Positions 33,970 to 46,175 of a stretch of 64,000 bases of DNA are shown here, piece by piece (positions within the stretch are counted from its first letter, which is position 1; each line of letters begins with the position of its first letter). This DNA comes from Tetracentron sinense (taxonomy: Eukaryota > Streptophyta > Magnoliopsida > Trochodendrales > Trochodendraceae): positions 17,732,547 to 17,796,546 of the forward strand of contig CM026556.1 in NCBI GenBank assembly GCA_015143295.1, given 5' to 3'. Both the position numbers and the translations under genes were made by a program. The notes under the pieces are model-generated. The model worked only from the letters and a program-made list of their open reading frames with translations, was not told the DNA's origin and searched no databases.

Positions 33970-36006
33970 ATGGTGACTAAAAGAGGTGCTTCGTCTCAAG
34001 CACACGTTGTTCAAGGAGAAAATAGGGAGGAATCTCATACTTCCAGAGTGGAAGTTCCTGATCTTTCTGCTGTTCTTGGGCCTTTTCTTGCGCAGTTTCA
34101 GGCAACCCAAGTACAGATGCAAGCCCAGATGCAGGCTATCCAAACTCAGGTAGCAGCTCAGTTAGCAGCATCAGAAAAACAAATGCAGGAGTTTTTTAAG
34201 AAAGCCCATCGTGAAGATAATATTCGCAATTCGGAGAGGTCGCAGGAGCGTACACCTTCTCCATCTCAACATGACGAAGAAAATGACATGCACAATAATC
34301 CTCCCAAGAAAGATCCTATTCCTTCTTCTCCACCCTGCAATCATCGTGAACAGGAAGGGAGACATTCCTCATATATGACAGCCGAGGATTTCTCTGAGAT
34401 GTTTGAAAGGGAGCAAGCAAAACGTTCTAGACTTTCGAATGCTTTTGATGCTAGACCACCCTTTTCGGCAAGAATCATGAGAATGGAATATCCAGTAGGA
34501 TATATCACACCCCAATTCACTCTTTACAATGGAAGAACTGGAAATGCTCGAGAGCATGTGATGCGTTTCACTGATGCATTAAGCAGATATGCTAGCAATG
34601 AAGAGCTCTGTCTTCGCGAATTTGCTAAATCTTTGACTGATCGTGCTTTCACTTGGTACACGACTTTGGCCCCAAACTCTATTCACTCTTGGGAAGAAAT
34701 GGTCACTATCTTTTCCAAGAAGTTCTTCTCTGTAGAAGACCGTGTTACTCTCAATACCTTGTCGAAAGAGCGGCAAAGACCTAATGAAGATCTGACACAA
34801 TATGTTCGCCGCTTTCGATATTTGGTTTTAGATTGTCATGAACCAGCAACTGAGGAGCAACTTGTACAAATATGTGTTGATGGAGCAGCAAAAGAATACA
34901 GAGCTTATCTGGAGGTAGCTACTATCCCTTCTTTTGAAAAGCTTTATGATGTCTCTCAAAGGCTCAACACAGTCATATCAAGAGCAACCCTACCAAGGTA
35001 TGAAGACAGATACGGTAGGAGGGATAAGAGAGAATCAGCAATGGCGGCAGAAAATTCTGGAAGGCGGCCGTTTCAGAAAAATATCTCTTATCAGTCTGAA
35101 AAAAAACCAAAGTACAACCCAGAAAGCATTCCACCGCCTTTTCCCTGCAGCATGGCCGAAGTACTACGAATTGTGGAAGTATGGATTGCTGATGGCGTCT
35201 TGTATTTACCATCACCATTCCAAAAGCCTACAGAAGAAGACAAACGAAGCAGCAAATACTGTGTGTATCACCAAACCATACGCCATTCAACAAAAGATTG
35301 CTTCTCTCTAAGGCGGATTTTTAATGACAAAATAGCTGCTGGACATCTGAAAATCTCAACTACTCCTGAAGGATCTGTCCATCAGGATCCTTTGCCAAAT
35401 CATAAAGTGAAAGATGTGGTTGCTATGGTCTGTCATAACTCAGTAATTATGACAGAAAAAGAAATTGAAGAAGAAATTATCCCTAATGATCAGTCAGCAA
35501 TAGAAACTCTTTCACAGAGTTCAAAATTTAAAAACTTCTTTGACCAGATGCATTTCTCAAAAGCGGCAAGAATAGCTGCAACAGCGGCTTTGACGACAGT
35601 CGCAGAAGCTCATTCAGAACATTGCTTTCTTGCCTATTTTGCTACAAGAAAGGCAATACCGGAAATTCAAGATGTGAGTTTCACTGCTGATGATATGAAA
35701 GCCTCATCAATAGCTCACAACAAGCCTTTGTATGTTACAGCTTTAATGAACTCTATTGAAGCAAAAAGAGCATTGATAGACCCTGGGTCTTCCTTAAACC
35801 TTATCCCATTATCAACGGCAATAGCAATGGGGTTAGATCCTTCAAAAATTTCAAAGCAGTCTATAGAGATATCAGGATTTGGAGGACAGTGCCAGAACAC
35901 TGTTGGCTATGCTACTATTAATCTTCAAGTAGGGCCAATAAATTCAGCAGTCAGAGTCCATGTTATTGAAGCCAATGTAAGCTATCATATTCTTCTCGGC
36001 CAATAA
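33970..36006 (+). CDS. Gag-protease of the left Tat-like half
   Basis: 678 codons from the first ATG after the primer site. There is a glutamine-rich helical segment near residues 40-75 (QVQMQAQMQAIQTQ). A Tat-type Gag core lies near 165-340 (REHVMRFTDALSRYASNEEL, SLTDRAFTWYTTL). A Cys-His motif (YCVYHQTIRHSTKDCF) follows near 432. A retropepsin domain with active site DPGSSLN lies near 597-603. The frame ends LLGQ then TAA where the family normally continues GRPW, so protease is cut at its C-terminus. No pol follows. The frame is otherwise open, and the product would be a Gag with a truncated protease. Confidence 0.85.
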   Translation: MVTKRGASSQAHVVQGENREESHTSRVEVPDLSAVLGPFLAQFQATQVQMQAQMQAIQTQVAAQLAASEKQMQEFFKKAHREDNIRNSERSQERTPSPSQHDEENDMHNNPPKKDPIPSSPPCNHREQEGRHSSYMTAEDFSEMFEREQAKRSRLSNAFDARPPFSARIMRMEYPVGYITPQFTLYNGRTGNAREHVMRFTDALSRYASNEELCLREFAKSLTDRAFTWYTTLAPNSIHSWEEMVTIFSKKFFSVEDRVTLNTLSKERQRPNEDLTQYVRRFRYLVLDCHEPATEEQLVQICVDGAAKEYRAYLEVATIPSFEKLYDVSQRLNTVISRATLPRYEDRYGRRDKRESAMAAENSGRRPFQKNISYQSEKKPKYNPESIPPPFPCSMAEVLRIVEVWIADGVLYLPSPFQKPTEEDKRSSKYCVYHQTIRHSTKDCFSLRRIFNDKIAAGHLKISTTPEGSVHQDPLPNHKVKDVVAMVCHNSVIMTEKEIEEEIIPNDQSAIETLSQSSKFKNFFDQMHFSKAARIAATAALTTVAEAHSEHCFLAYFATRKAIPEIQDVSFTADDMKASSIAHNKPLYVTALMNSIEAKRALIDPGSSLNLIPLSTAIAMGLDPSKISKQSIEISGFGGQCQNTVGYATINLQVGPINSAVRVHVIEANVSYHILLGQ

Positions 36007-36822
36007 AAGATGCACAAATGGTCTTTGCCAAAATTCGTTGTTTGGACCACTTTCAACTTTTTTCCCTTTTTTTACCCTTGGAATGACCAAGTCACAGGGT
36101 TCGCATTATTTTTGCGCGATGAGGCCGTTTCCGGTTTTCACTCATGCCTGCGAAATTGATCAAGTTATTTTCCCTCTTTTGTCCCTAATCACAAGACTAG
36201 AGCTGGGGTTCGCGTAATTTTTGCGCAGTGAGGCCGTTTCCGGTTTTCACTCATGCCCGCGATTTATTTCATATGGAGGCTTTACTCCCTTCATTGCCTT
36301 GAATGCCAGTGTTCTACCTCGGATACTATTCTGATGAGTGCTTGTACTCTTAGTCTCTAAGGGATCTAGGAGGACTTGAGATGGGACGAAACGTTGGCTG
36401 AGGGGACTGAAAGTTTGGGACATCCTTTCTGCTTATCGGAATTCTGTCTTTTCTTGAACACCTCTTGATTGATTTTTTTTTCTTTTTCTTTCACTCAACC
36501 TCTCTATTCCCTTTTTTTTTTTTTTTTTTTGAATTGGAGCTGCTTTGTCCAAATGGTTTGAAAATTTTGACCGCACCTGATTTCCAGGTTGCCTACGTAC
36601 CTTTTTCAGGATCAGGTCATGACGTAGTTCATAACAGACTAAGTGCAAGGTGTCCCGATAAAAGGTTTTTGAAAAAGAGGTTATTAGGCTCGAAGGGCTA
36701 ACTAACGAACTTTATTGATATATTGTAGGTGTTACATGATTTATAGGGAGAGCAGGCACCAAAAAGGGCCTCCTATCATGCCCCAAAGAAGCTAAGAGTA
36801 CAAGCAGCTATCAGATAGAATC
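36007..36822 (-). other. Junction of the two halves and post-pol region of the minus element
   Basis: The gag-protease text of the left half fades out between 36006 and about 36055. From there to 36822 the sequence is the untranslated region downstream of integrase of the minus element. It includes a Tat-typical word around GTACGTAGGCAACC (reverse strand near 36590) and a 109-bp direct repeat (units at 36097 and 36206, around GAGGCCGTTTCCGG). A run of about 19 T lies at 36513-36531. No purine tract joined to an LTR and no 3' LTR are found. Confidence 0.65.
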
Positions 36823-39800
36823 CTAAGCATAATACTTCTTAACTTTATCTACGTTGATTGGCTCAGGAAGATCCTCATCATCCATACGTCCAAGTCGAAG
36901 GGCGCCTCCTGAGAACTTTTCCCTGACAATGTATGGGCCTTCGTAGTTTGGTGTAAATTTCCCTCTCGGATCTGGACGATTTGGCAACAATTTCCAGAGA
37001 ACAAGGTCACCAACCTCAATATCTCTGGGCTTGACTTTCTTATTGAACGCCCTGGCCATACGCCTCTGATAGGCTTGAGAGTGATCTATGGCTTTCAGTC
37101 GCTTTTCTTCAATCAGATGCAACTGTTCATATCTGGCTTGTGCCCATTCTGATTCTTCAATTTCTGCTTCCATTAGCACTCGCAATGACGGAATTTCTAC
37201 CTCAATAGGCAAGACAGCTTCCATACCGTATGCTAAGGAGAATGGTGTCGCACCAGTCGAAGTGCGAATCGATGTTCTGTAGGCCATGAGTGCGTAGGGG
37301 AGCATTTCATGCCAGGCAGAGTACCTAATTGCCATTTTCTCGATGATTCGCTTCATATTTTTGTTTGCGGCTTCGACTGCGCCATTGGCTTGAGGTCTGT
37401 ACGGTGTAGAATTATGATGCTGGATTTTGAATCTCTGGCAGAGTTCAGTCATACCTTTGTTGCAGAAATTGAGAGCATTATCTGTGACGATCTCATACGG
37501 AACCCCATATCTGCAAATGATATCTTTCTTGAAAAACCGCTGAACAACTGAGGCTGTGACATTAGCAAAAGAGGCCGCTTCAACCCATTTTGTGAAATAA
37601 TCAATAGCAACAAGAATAAACCGATGACCGTTTGATGCTTTCGGCGTGACGGGCCCAATGACGTCTATGCCCCAAGCTGAGAAAGGCCAAGGTGCAGTAA
37701 GATTGTGTAATGTAGTAGGTGGTGCATTGATTCGGTCTGCGTAAATCTGGCATTGATGGCATTTTTGAACATGACGATAGCAATCGGATTCCATAGTAGT
37801 CCAATAGTACCCCAATCTAAGAATCTTCTTTGACAGCATTAACCCGTTCATGTGGGGACCACAAACTCCTCCGTGAACCTCTTCAACCACTTGTGCTGCT
37901 TCCTTTTTATCAAGGCATCTCAACCAAATCAAATTGGGTGACCTCTTGTATAACACTCCTCCTGAGAGAACAAACTGAATAGAGAGTCTTCTGATTGCTC
38001 GACGATCTGTTTTGGTGGCTTCCAGAGGAAAAGTGCCGTCATCCAAGTATTGCTTGATATCCGTGTACCATGGCTTGTCATCTGGGCGCTCTTCTATAAC
38101 TAGACAATAAGCTGGCTGGTCTTGTTGCTGAATCTCAATAGGCCAAATTAGACTTCCTTTAGGAAATTTAACCATCGCAGCTAGGGTCGCAAGAGCATCG
38201 GCGAATCTGTTATGCGTCCTACACCTGTGATTGAAAGTGATCCTTCTGAACTTAGTGATTAAAACATTGAGGCATGCCAGATACGGAATCAGCTTTTCTT
38301 CCTTGATTGCCTATGACTCATTAGTTTGACAAATTACCAGTGATGAATCACCATAAACATCAATCTCTTCTATGCCAATACAATGTGCTTCTCTGAGTCC
38401 AGCTATACATGCCTCGTATTCTGCAGTATTATTTGAACATCTGAACTTTAGCTTGACTGAGATAGGAAGATGAGCTCCTCTTGGCGAGATTAAGACTGCT
38501 CCTGCCCCATTCCCATGTTGGTTTGCAGCTCCATCAAAGTACATCTCCCATCCAATATAATCAGGATCTTCTGGTTCCAAACTTAGAATATCTTCATCCG
38601 GAAACTGGTCATACACTGAAACATAGTCGGATGATGGGTTATATGCCAAATGATCAGCAATTGCTTGCCCCTTGATTGATTTCTGCGTCATGTATGTGAT
38701 GTCAAATTCTGATAACATCATGAGCCATCTGGCTGTTCTTCCTGAAGTAGCAGGCTTCTCCAGTAAGTACTTGAGTGGATCCATTCTTGATACCAAAATC
38801 ACAGGGTAGGACAATAGGTAATGTCGTAAGCGCTGAGTAGCCCAAACCAATGCTAGACAAGTCCTTGCTAATGCATTGTACTTCTCTTCGTATTCATGCA
38901 AACGCTTACTGATGTAATAAATGACCTGTTCCTTTCTGCCTGATTCATCATGCTGAGCTAGCACACAACCCATTGAAGTCTTTTGGATGGAGATGTACAT
39001 TAAAAGTGGTCGTCCGGGTGTTGGAGGGACAAGTACGGGTGGCTTGAGAAGATATTGCTTGATCTTATCAAAGGCCTGTTGACATTCATCTGACCAGACT
39101 GTCGGCACATTCTTTCTAAGCAATTTGAAAATCGGCTCACAAATCGGAGTAAGTTGTGCAATAAAACGACTGATATACTGAATCCTGCCCAGAAATCCTC
39201 GAATTTCCTTTTCTGTCTGAGGTGCAGGCATCTCGATGATAGCTCTTGCTTTAGCTGGATCGACTTCAATTCCTCTTTTACTGACAATGAAACCAAGAAG
39301 TTTTCCTGACATTATTCCGAACGTACATTTTGCCGGATTTAGCCTTAGACCAAAGACTCTGAGCCTGTCACATAATTTCTTCAAATCTTCTGGATGATCT
39401 TTAGCCAATGGGGATTTGACAATCATGTCGTCTACATAAACCTCTGTACTCTTGTGCATCATATCATGAAATAATGCTGTCATTGCTCTTTGATACGTTG
39501 CCCCTGCATTCTTGAGCCCAAATGACATGACCTTGTAACAGAAGGTGCCTCATGGGGTAATGAACGAGGTCTTTTCCATATCCTCTTCGGCCATTTTGAT
39601 CTGATTGTATCCTGAGAACCCATCCATAAAAGATAAGGTTTCATGTCCAGCTGTATTATCGACAAGGATATCTATGTGAGGAAGTGGAAAATTATCTTTT
39701 GGACTAGCCTTGTTCAAGTTTCTATAGTCAATGCACATTCTGACTTTGCCATCTTTCTTAGGCACTGGTACGATATTGGCTAGCCATTCTGGGTAAGTTT

Positions 39801-40260
39801 CCACTGCTAGAAAACCTGCACTTATTTGCTTTTCAATCTCCTCTTTAACCTTTTGAGACCATTCTGGCCTTAACCGCCTGAGCTTCTGCTTAACTGGTTT
39901 TACCCCTAGGTTCAATGGCAATCTGTGGACTACTAATTCTGGATCAAGGCCGGGCATGTCCGCATATGACCAAGCAAATACATCAATGTAACTTCTGAGG
40001 AAATCAATCATAGCGCTCCTTTGCTCAGGACTCATTGTAGTGCCAATCTTCACACACTTAGGATCATCTTCGGATCCGAGATTTATGGTCTCGGTGTCCT
40101 CCTCATTAGGTTTACATATCCCTTCGTACTGTTCAAGGAGGTCGAGGATCTCTTGTGGAGATTCCTCTTCTTCCTCTTCGTCATACTCTACTTCCAAAAG
40201 TTCAAGATTGCTTTCATGATTTGAGTTAGCTTTATCCTGGGCAATTCCCTGGCAAACCAA
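36823..40260 (-). pseudogene. Ogre/Tat-like RT-RNase H-integrase with two nonsense codons
   Basis: One minus-strand frame of about 1146 codons. A TGA at 39550-39552 replaces the expected Trp before GTFCYKVMSFGLKNAG, and a TAG lies at 38311-38313 in RNase H after ICQTNES. RT has VPKKDGKVRMCIDYRNLNKA and YVDDMIVKS. Two RNase H-like stretches follow (MYISIQKTSMGCVLAQ, then YFDGAANQHGNGAGAVL), as is usual for the dual RNase H of Tat elements. Integrase has HGGVCGPHMNG..CHQC and the DDE region (WGIDVIGPV, VTDNALNF, ANGAVEAANK). The first residues read from a TTG rather than an ATG, fitting an exon that begins at a splice acceptor. Confidence 0.87.
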
Positions 40261-40598
40261 TAAGCTCGGTCTTAGTATTTGAGTGTTTTTTTTTTTTTTG
40301 ATTTTTGGTGACTTCAGATCACTAAGCCTTTTTTGGAGACTTAGGTCATACCATCATGAGCCAAAATTTTATGTATATACAAAGGAAACAAGTCCTGAGA
40401 CAAATGAAATGAATTTCATTGATTTTCTGATGTTTTGTAATATTTACAAAGATGCGTAAAGCAAAAGACTATTGACTATTTTGAAATGACCAACAAAGCC
40501 GCCTAGAAAATAAATTTTTTGGTTTTTCTCTTTTTGACCTAAATATGAAGAGAACAAATAAAGAAAAGAAACTGGGTCATGGTCTGACTAGTCCGACC
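40249..40598 (-). other. Predicted intron between protease and RT (350 bp)
   Basis: Minus strand donor AAG|GTCGGA at 40598 and acceptor TTTGCCAG|GGA at 40249. Both cuts are phase 0, so splicing joins the gag-protease frame (...GRQGKK) to the pol frame (GIAQDKAN...). Without splicing gag-protease stops at 40577. Ogre elements are known to carry an intron between protease and RT, so position and effect fit. The exact sites are my inference. Confidence 0.6.
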
Positions 40599-43500
40599 TT
40601 CTTTCCCTGCCTTCCTCTGGCTGCTTCAACTGTGATAGGATCGGTCCACCATACGAGAGGAGAAGAACTGGCTCGTATGAGCGGAACAGAACTGGATGAT
40701 GCTTGCGATGCACTGGAGAGGGTGCACACTTGTTCCTCTGCCACGCAATCAATCTGGACTGCATCTTCAACGGCGAGTTCTTCAAACAACTGAGCAACTT
40801 CGAACATTTCAAGAAACCTTGCAGGATCGTCCCTTGGCGGGGGTTTAGGTGCAGGGTTGACAATTGGCTCTAGGTTTGTTTCCTCAAAAGGAAGGTTTTT
40901 ATAGATTTCAAAATCAGAGGGTCTGGGAGTACTGGTAGGAAAGGTAACAGATAGGGGAGGTGGGGGCACCGACTTTACTGATGATTTTCCTTTTGTCAGC
41001 TTGTTCAAGAAATCTTCCAACTCTGGTTTGTACCCTATTCCGAAACGAGGTGTGTAGCGAGGTGCTACATACCGCTTCTTCATTCCTTGGTGGTGGGCGC
41101 CCAAACCCAAACCAGGTCTGTACTTCATTTTTGCCATGATCCTCACTGCTGCTGGTATATATTCATCTTTCTTGCTTTCAAGCTGAGCTATACAAGTAAC
41201 CTCCTCAAACTGATAAGTCGTAAAAGCTGCCCCTTGTCCCAATTCTTGGACATCCCCAAAAGAACTCGCTAAAGATTCTGTTGGAATCACAATCAGTTGG
41301 TCACCTTGAATGAACTTAATTCTCTGATGAAGTGATGAAGGGATGGCTCCGGCCATGTGGATCCACGGCCTTCCAAGAAGAAGAGTGAAAGAAGCTGGCA
41401 CATTAACCACTTGAAAATTGGTCAAAAATTCTGATGGCCCAATGGAAATGTTTAAGTCGGCATCTCCCAAGTTTTGACGAGTTGACTTGTCGAAAGCTCT
41501 AATTGTCATAGGCCTTTTCTTGACATGACTGATATCCATTCCCAAGCCTTCCAAAGTAGTTAATGTACAAACATTCAAACCAGATCCATTGTCTACCAGA
41601 ACTGCTGAAAGTGTTTTACCCCTGCACTGCACTGAGATGTAAAGAGCTCTGGTGTGTTCTTTATCACTGTCTGGAATTTCCTCTTCACTGAAGGTAATGG
41701 TCTTTGGTTCCAGAATCTGACCTACCAGTTGCCCCAAACGCTCTGGCGTTATATCCTTTGTGACATGAGCATTGTAAAACACCCTGAGCAATTGTTCCCG
41801 ATGATGCTCTGAAGTTAAGAGTAGTCCCATCACTGAAATTTGAGCTGGGAGTTTCGTGAGTTGATGGGCAATATTATATTCTTTTGCTTTCTCCAAAATT
41901 TTCAATAATGCAGCATCTTCTTCTTTTTGTTGCTCAGGACTCAGACATTGCTCTTTGCCCTTGGACTTAGGCAGCTCAACTTCTGGTTGCTGGTAAACTC
42001 TTCCTGACCTGGTTATTGCAGTGATGTTTTCATTGTCCAGAATGAGAGATGGAGGGGCCGGTAAACGATTAAGGGGGTGGATTGGTGCTGGAATGTATGG
42101 AATCTGAACTGGACCTTTACCAAAAGGTAATGGAGATGATACAACTGTTGTAGGCCAATCAACATGGCAAGGGATGGTATAAACAATCCTCTCTTCTTCA
42201 ACAGGAATAAAAGAGATTTGTATAGGGCGCTGAACGGGGAGAATAGTAGGTGACTGGATTGGTGACATGCAGGGTATTTGAATGGGTTGAAGCATTGGGG
42301 ATTCAAGAGACGACAAAGACCGAGGATATAGGATTCGAACTGGGACTCGGTATGAAGGACGAATAGCATCATTGATCTCTGACAGCTCACCAATCTCAAC
42401 CATATTCACGTCAGACTCATCCCCGCTCAGAAAACTAATCTGTCCTTGATGTGGGGGAAGAGGAGCTTGAATGATGCTAGTATTTCCAGGTGCAAATTCG
42501 ACTTTTCCTTCTTCCAGCAAATTCTGAATTGCATGCCTAAGATTATAGCACACATCTGTATCATGACCTGGGCCTCGATGATATGCACAATAATGATCAG
42601 CATGGTAATTCCGAGATTGTTTTTCGGCCGGAACAAGAGGAGTTGGTCCTTTCAGAGCTATAAGGTCCTTTTTGAGGAGGAAAGTCAACAGCTGGCTTAA
42701 AGAGTAGGGCAAAGGAGTAAAATTTCTTTGAGGGTTTCTCACTGGCTGATGCGCCTGTTGATACTGATTTTGCCTTATCGGCTGAGGGTTTTGAGGTTGA
42801 GGATGTTGTCGAATTGGTGGAGCAGGCAACATCAAGGGTGCACTGGGTGCAATCCAATTAACTTCTTCTCTTTTCCTGGTATCCTTCTGCCCATTATTCC
42901 TGTTAAATGGAGCACTTGACCTCGAAGATGTATGGCTAAGACTGGCATGTATAGTACCGTTTTTTACCACTGTTTCAATCCTTGCTCCTGTCTCGACAAT
43001 TACCTTGAAATCAGTGGCCGGTAGTGTTATCATCAATGTTGAATATGGTTGCTTTAAGGTTCCCAAAAAGGTAGAAGCCATTTCTTCCTTTGATAACTGC
43101 ACTGATAGTCTTGATGCCATTTCTCTCCACCTAGCAGCATACTCAATAAATGATTCATTATTCCTCTGGGATAGTTGCTCTAGATCGCTCTTTTGAGGGA
43201 GCACTTCCAAGTTAAAAGAAAACTGATCTATGAAGAGATCGATCACATCCTGCCAACTGGTAATCCGCTTCTTGTCAATTGAAAGCCACCATCTGAGAGC
43301 GGCATCTTTCAGACTTTTCTGGAAATATTGGATAAGATATGATGGTTTATCTCTGTAAGCCATCATGTCTCCCACATACAACTGTAGATGCTCTTTCGGA
43401 CACCCTTTGCCCCCATATTTGGTGAATTCTGGAACTCGAAAATCAGAGGGAACCAAAGTATCAGAGGAGAAGAGTAGGTCATCCAGAGTTATCCCTGTAG

Positions 43501-44146
43501 AGGAGGATGATGCCCCTTGCATTTTTTCCATCATCTCTTTCAGCTGACGAATTTCTTCTTGTTGGCTCTTGAGAGACACCAATAACTCAGAATCCTGTGG
43601 CATTTTTGGATTGTGATGGTCGCAGTGCACAGCCTCGCCAGTTTTTCCATCAAATCGGGTGTAGTCAAAATCGCCATCCTCACCTGGCTGATCATGAAGA
43701 GGGTTGATAAAGGTAAAATTTGGAGCAGGAATCTCAGCCCTAGGTTGATCCGGTTGGAAAGGTCTAAACCCTGACTGGTCTGGTTGATGCCGAAAGGTTC
43801 CAATTCCGGGTTGGTCTGGCTGAAAACTTTCCGGTTGGAATGAAGTTCTAGGCTGTTCGGGTTGAAATGGTCTGGCTTCTGGTTGGTGAGTAGGTTTGTT
43901 AAGCTGTAAAGCCATCAGAACCTGCAAGGTTTCCTGAATACTGTCCAATTGGGCTTTCATCCCATGTATCTCCTGATCGTGTGCTTGTACAAGCTGGTCT
44001 GTACTTGAATCCAAACGATTATTGGGAGCAGCCATGTCTGCTGAGCTTTGAGATGACCAGTCTGCAACTTCGGGACTGTCCAGATCTATTATCGCAGCTT
44101 GAGCAAGGGCACGAGATACAGAACGAGTGACAATACGCTGTTTCAT
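40577..44146 (-). CDS. Gag-protease of the Ogre/Tat-like minus element
   Basis: 1189 uninterrupted codons from ATG 44146 (MKQRIVTRSV). A proline/glutamine-rich stretch near residues 90-145 holds imperfect FQPDQP repeats. The Gag core lies near 245-400 (DMMAYRDKPSYLIQYFQKSL, LRWWLSIDKKRITSW). A Cys-His motif (YCAYHRGPGHDTDVCY) is near 520. Protease has active site VDNGSGLNVC near 845-855, the DNGS form seen in Ogre, and ends LLGRPWIH. A G-patch-like segment (MKYRPGLGLGAHHQGM) follows. All of this is typical of the Ogre/TatIV lineage. The frame appears intact, in contrast to ORF1 and pol of the same element. Confidence 0.9.
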   Translation of the reverse strand: MKQRIVTRSVSRALAQAAIIDLDSPEVADWSSQSSADMAAPNNRLDSSTDQLVQAHDQEIHGMKAQLDSIQETLQVLMALQLNKPTHQPEARPFQPEQPRTSFQPESFQPDQPGIGTFRHQPDQSGFRPFQPDQPRAEIPAPNFTFINPLHDQPGEDGDFDYTRFDGKTGEAVHCDHHNPKMPQDSELLVSLKSQQEEIRQLKEMMEKMQGASSSSTGITLDDLLFSSDTLVPSDFRVPEFTKYGGKGCPKEHLQLYVGDMMAYRDKPSYLIQYFQKSLKDAALRWWLSIDKKRITSWQDVIDLFIDQFSFNLEVLPQKSDLEQLSQRNNESFIEYAARWREMASRLSVQLSKEEMASTFLGTLKQPYSTLMITLPATDFKVIVETGARIETVVKNGTIHASLSHTSSRSSAPFNRNNGQKDTRKREEVNWIAPSAPLMLPAPPIRQHPQPQNPQPIRQNQYQQAHQPVRNPQRNFTPLPYSLSQLLTFLLKKDLIALKGPTPLVPAEKQSRNYHADHYCAYHRGPGHDTDVCYNLRHAIQNLLEEGKVEFAPGNTSIIQAPLPPHQGQISFLSGDESDVNMVEIGELSEINDAIRPSYRVPVRILYPRSLSSLESPMLQPIQIPCMSPIQSPTILPVQRPIQISFIPVEEERIVYTIPCHVDWPTTVVSSPLPFGKGPVQIPYIPAPIHPLNRLPAPPSLILDNENITAITRSGRVYQQPEVELPKSKGKEQCLSPEQQKEEDAALLKILEKAKEYNIAHQLTKLPAQISVMGLLLTSEHHREQLLRVFYNAHVTKDITPERLGQLVGQILEPKTITFSEEEIPDSDKEHTRALYISVQCRGKTLSAVLVDNGSGLNVCTLTTLEGLGMDISHVKKRPMTIRAFDKSTRQNLGDADLNISIGPSEFLTNFQVVNVPASFTLLLGRPWIHMAGAIPSSLHQRIKFIQGDQLIVIPTESLASSFGDVQELGQGAAFTTYQFEEVTCIAQLESKKDEYIPAAVRIMAKMKYRPGLGLGAHHQGMKKRYVAPRYTPRFGIGYKPELEDFLNKLTKGKSSVKSVPPPPLSVTFPTSTPRPSDFEIYKNLPFEETNLEPIVNPAPKPPPRDDPARFLEMFEVAQLFEELAVEDAVQIDCVAEEQVCTLSSASQASSSSVPLIRASSSPLVWWTDPITVEAARGRQGKKVGLVRP

Positions 44147-44315
44147 GCAACACTGAGAAAGATGTAACGTTTAAACATGAATGCACGACTTGACAACAAA
44201 AAGATGAAAATCACTTCTTTATATATGTATGTGTTTGTGTGATTCTAAGAAAACACTAAACCAAAAGTAAAGCAACAAAAGACAAATAGAAAGACAAAAG
44301 GAAAATGACCCAACC

Positions 44316-46175
44316 CTATACAGGTCTCTCAGGAATAATGAAGTCGGGAGGCAAGGGGTTGCCCCCAAGGTCTATCACTTGTTGACGGAGGATAGCAATC
44401 TCACTTTCTAGCCTATCTACTACGCCCGACGCACTTTGAATCCTGTAATCGAACTCCAGAGCCTCAACTTGAGCATGGTGTCTGAATGCTTTCAACTGTT
44501 CTTGATTCTGACGGAACTGGACTTCAAACTGGAAAGACTCCTCAGCATCATCTCTTTTCCGCTTTTGAAACTCTCGGAGTGCTTGCTCTAACTGATGTTC
44601 TTTATCACGGGCCAACTGACGTCGACTCCTTAAGTCATCTTCCTGTTGTCGGAGGGTCTGTTGTGCCATCTCCAACTCTTCCATATCTCTCAGAATCTTG
44701 ACTTGGATCTCCTCCAACTGTTCCTCCTTCTTGCAGACTTCCTGATATTCCCTTTTCAACTCAGCTTCATGTTGCCGGTGCGCCTGTTGCGCTGACTTGA
44801 GCTTCTTAGTATCCCTTAGTATCTTAAGACGATTACCAAGGAAAGTATCTTTCCACGGCACCGCTACCTCAGAAAGGGGAAGACTTCCCCTGGACGGTGC
44901 TGCAACTGGGGTGAGCAATTCTGCTGGCTTTGGCATTTCTGATTGTATGTCCGGGTTCTCCAACCATAAATCGTACTCTTCTTCAGTCGACGGTTCCCCT
45001 GGTCCAAGTTCTACTATATCATCTGGAAATTTTTCCCTTTTAGATCGTCTCCATTCATTTTGGAAACGCCTCTCTAGAAGTTCAGATGTAGTAGAGAAAA
45101 CACAATAATCTTTCGCTAAATCATCACTTACTGGGATAAACTGTCGGTATCCAAACTGTCGGAGTACTCTGAGTGGAATGTAGGGTGAGGAACCAGTTAG
45201 ACCAGCAAGAACTATACATCTTCTTCCAAAAGTAGTTAAAAGAGGAAGCCTTTGCTTGTTGATTACGAGCCAACGACACTTCCAAATTATCTCGTCCTCT
45301 GATAACTACTGGAGCTTTCTGTAACAGTCTTCCATTTTTTTGAAAATGAGCTTGGATTGAGTCTGGCTGAATTTTCGCACTATGTTCCGAGCATCATAAG
45401 CAAATTCTGAGGGCACAACAACCATTGATGGTAAATGCTCGACCAACCATAAATGTAAAAGAGATAAACTGGCATTGAATGTCCCTTTCCTATTCTCATT
45501 GCTGAACTTAAGACCTCTAAGAAGCTCTCCCAGGATCATCGGGACGACTGACCCTCCACTACGCATGTCTTTGACTACCCCCACCAATACAGATTCAGCA
45601 ATACTGAGGTTTTTTGGGAAGATAAGCTGAGCTAGAACAATCCATGTAAGAACATTGAGTGTTGACTCGGATTCAGCTTCAGATGCGCTAGGATCCCACG
45701 AAGGTCTATACATATCCCACAGTTTGTTCATTTCAACCCTTGAGTAAGTACCTTTGGCATTGTTGGGTAATTGGTCAGGCTTGATGTGTAAGAACTGCGC
45801 GAGCTCAAGCTGGTAATTTGTTCTGTATCGGGGTAAGATAGCAGGACCATCAATATCAAGCCCTAAGATGCGTTTAACTTCTTCGATCGTCGGACACATT
45901 TCATTTTTCCCAAAACGGAAAACCACACTTTTAGGATCCCAACAAAGAATCGCCGCCTTGACTAAACGCCAATCAGGATCGATCAAAGCAAGGTCTAAAA
46001 TATTTCCCACATGATATCTCTGTATCCAAACTAAGCGACGGGCAGAGTTAAGGCCTTGAGCTGAATTAAAGATTGTAGCTGTGTCTCTGAGTTTGGCATC
46101 GCAAGCAGCATGCATATCTAACTTGATTGAAGGACCTAGGCCTCCCGGCTTAATTATTCCTGAAGGGCCTGCCAT
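44316..46175 (-). pseudogene. Ogre ORF1 with one in-frame TAG
   Basis: ATG at 46175 (MAGPSGIIKPGGLGPSIKLD). The frame runs 290 codons to TAG 45306-45308, then stays open in the same frame to 44316, about 620 codons in all. The N-terminal part resembles the plant-mobile-domain-like ORF1 of Ogre elements (EVKRILGLDIDGPAILPRYR, NKLWDMYRPSWD). The C-terminal third is a long charged coiled coil (KLKSAQQAHRQHEAELKREY onward). ORF1 lies upstream of gag only in Ogre-type elements. Its role is not established. Confidence 0.82.
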
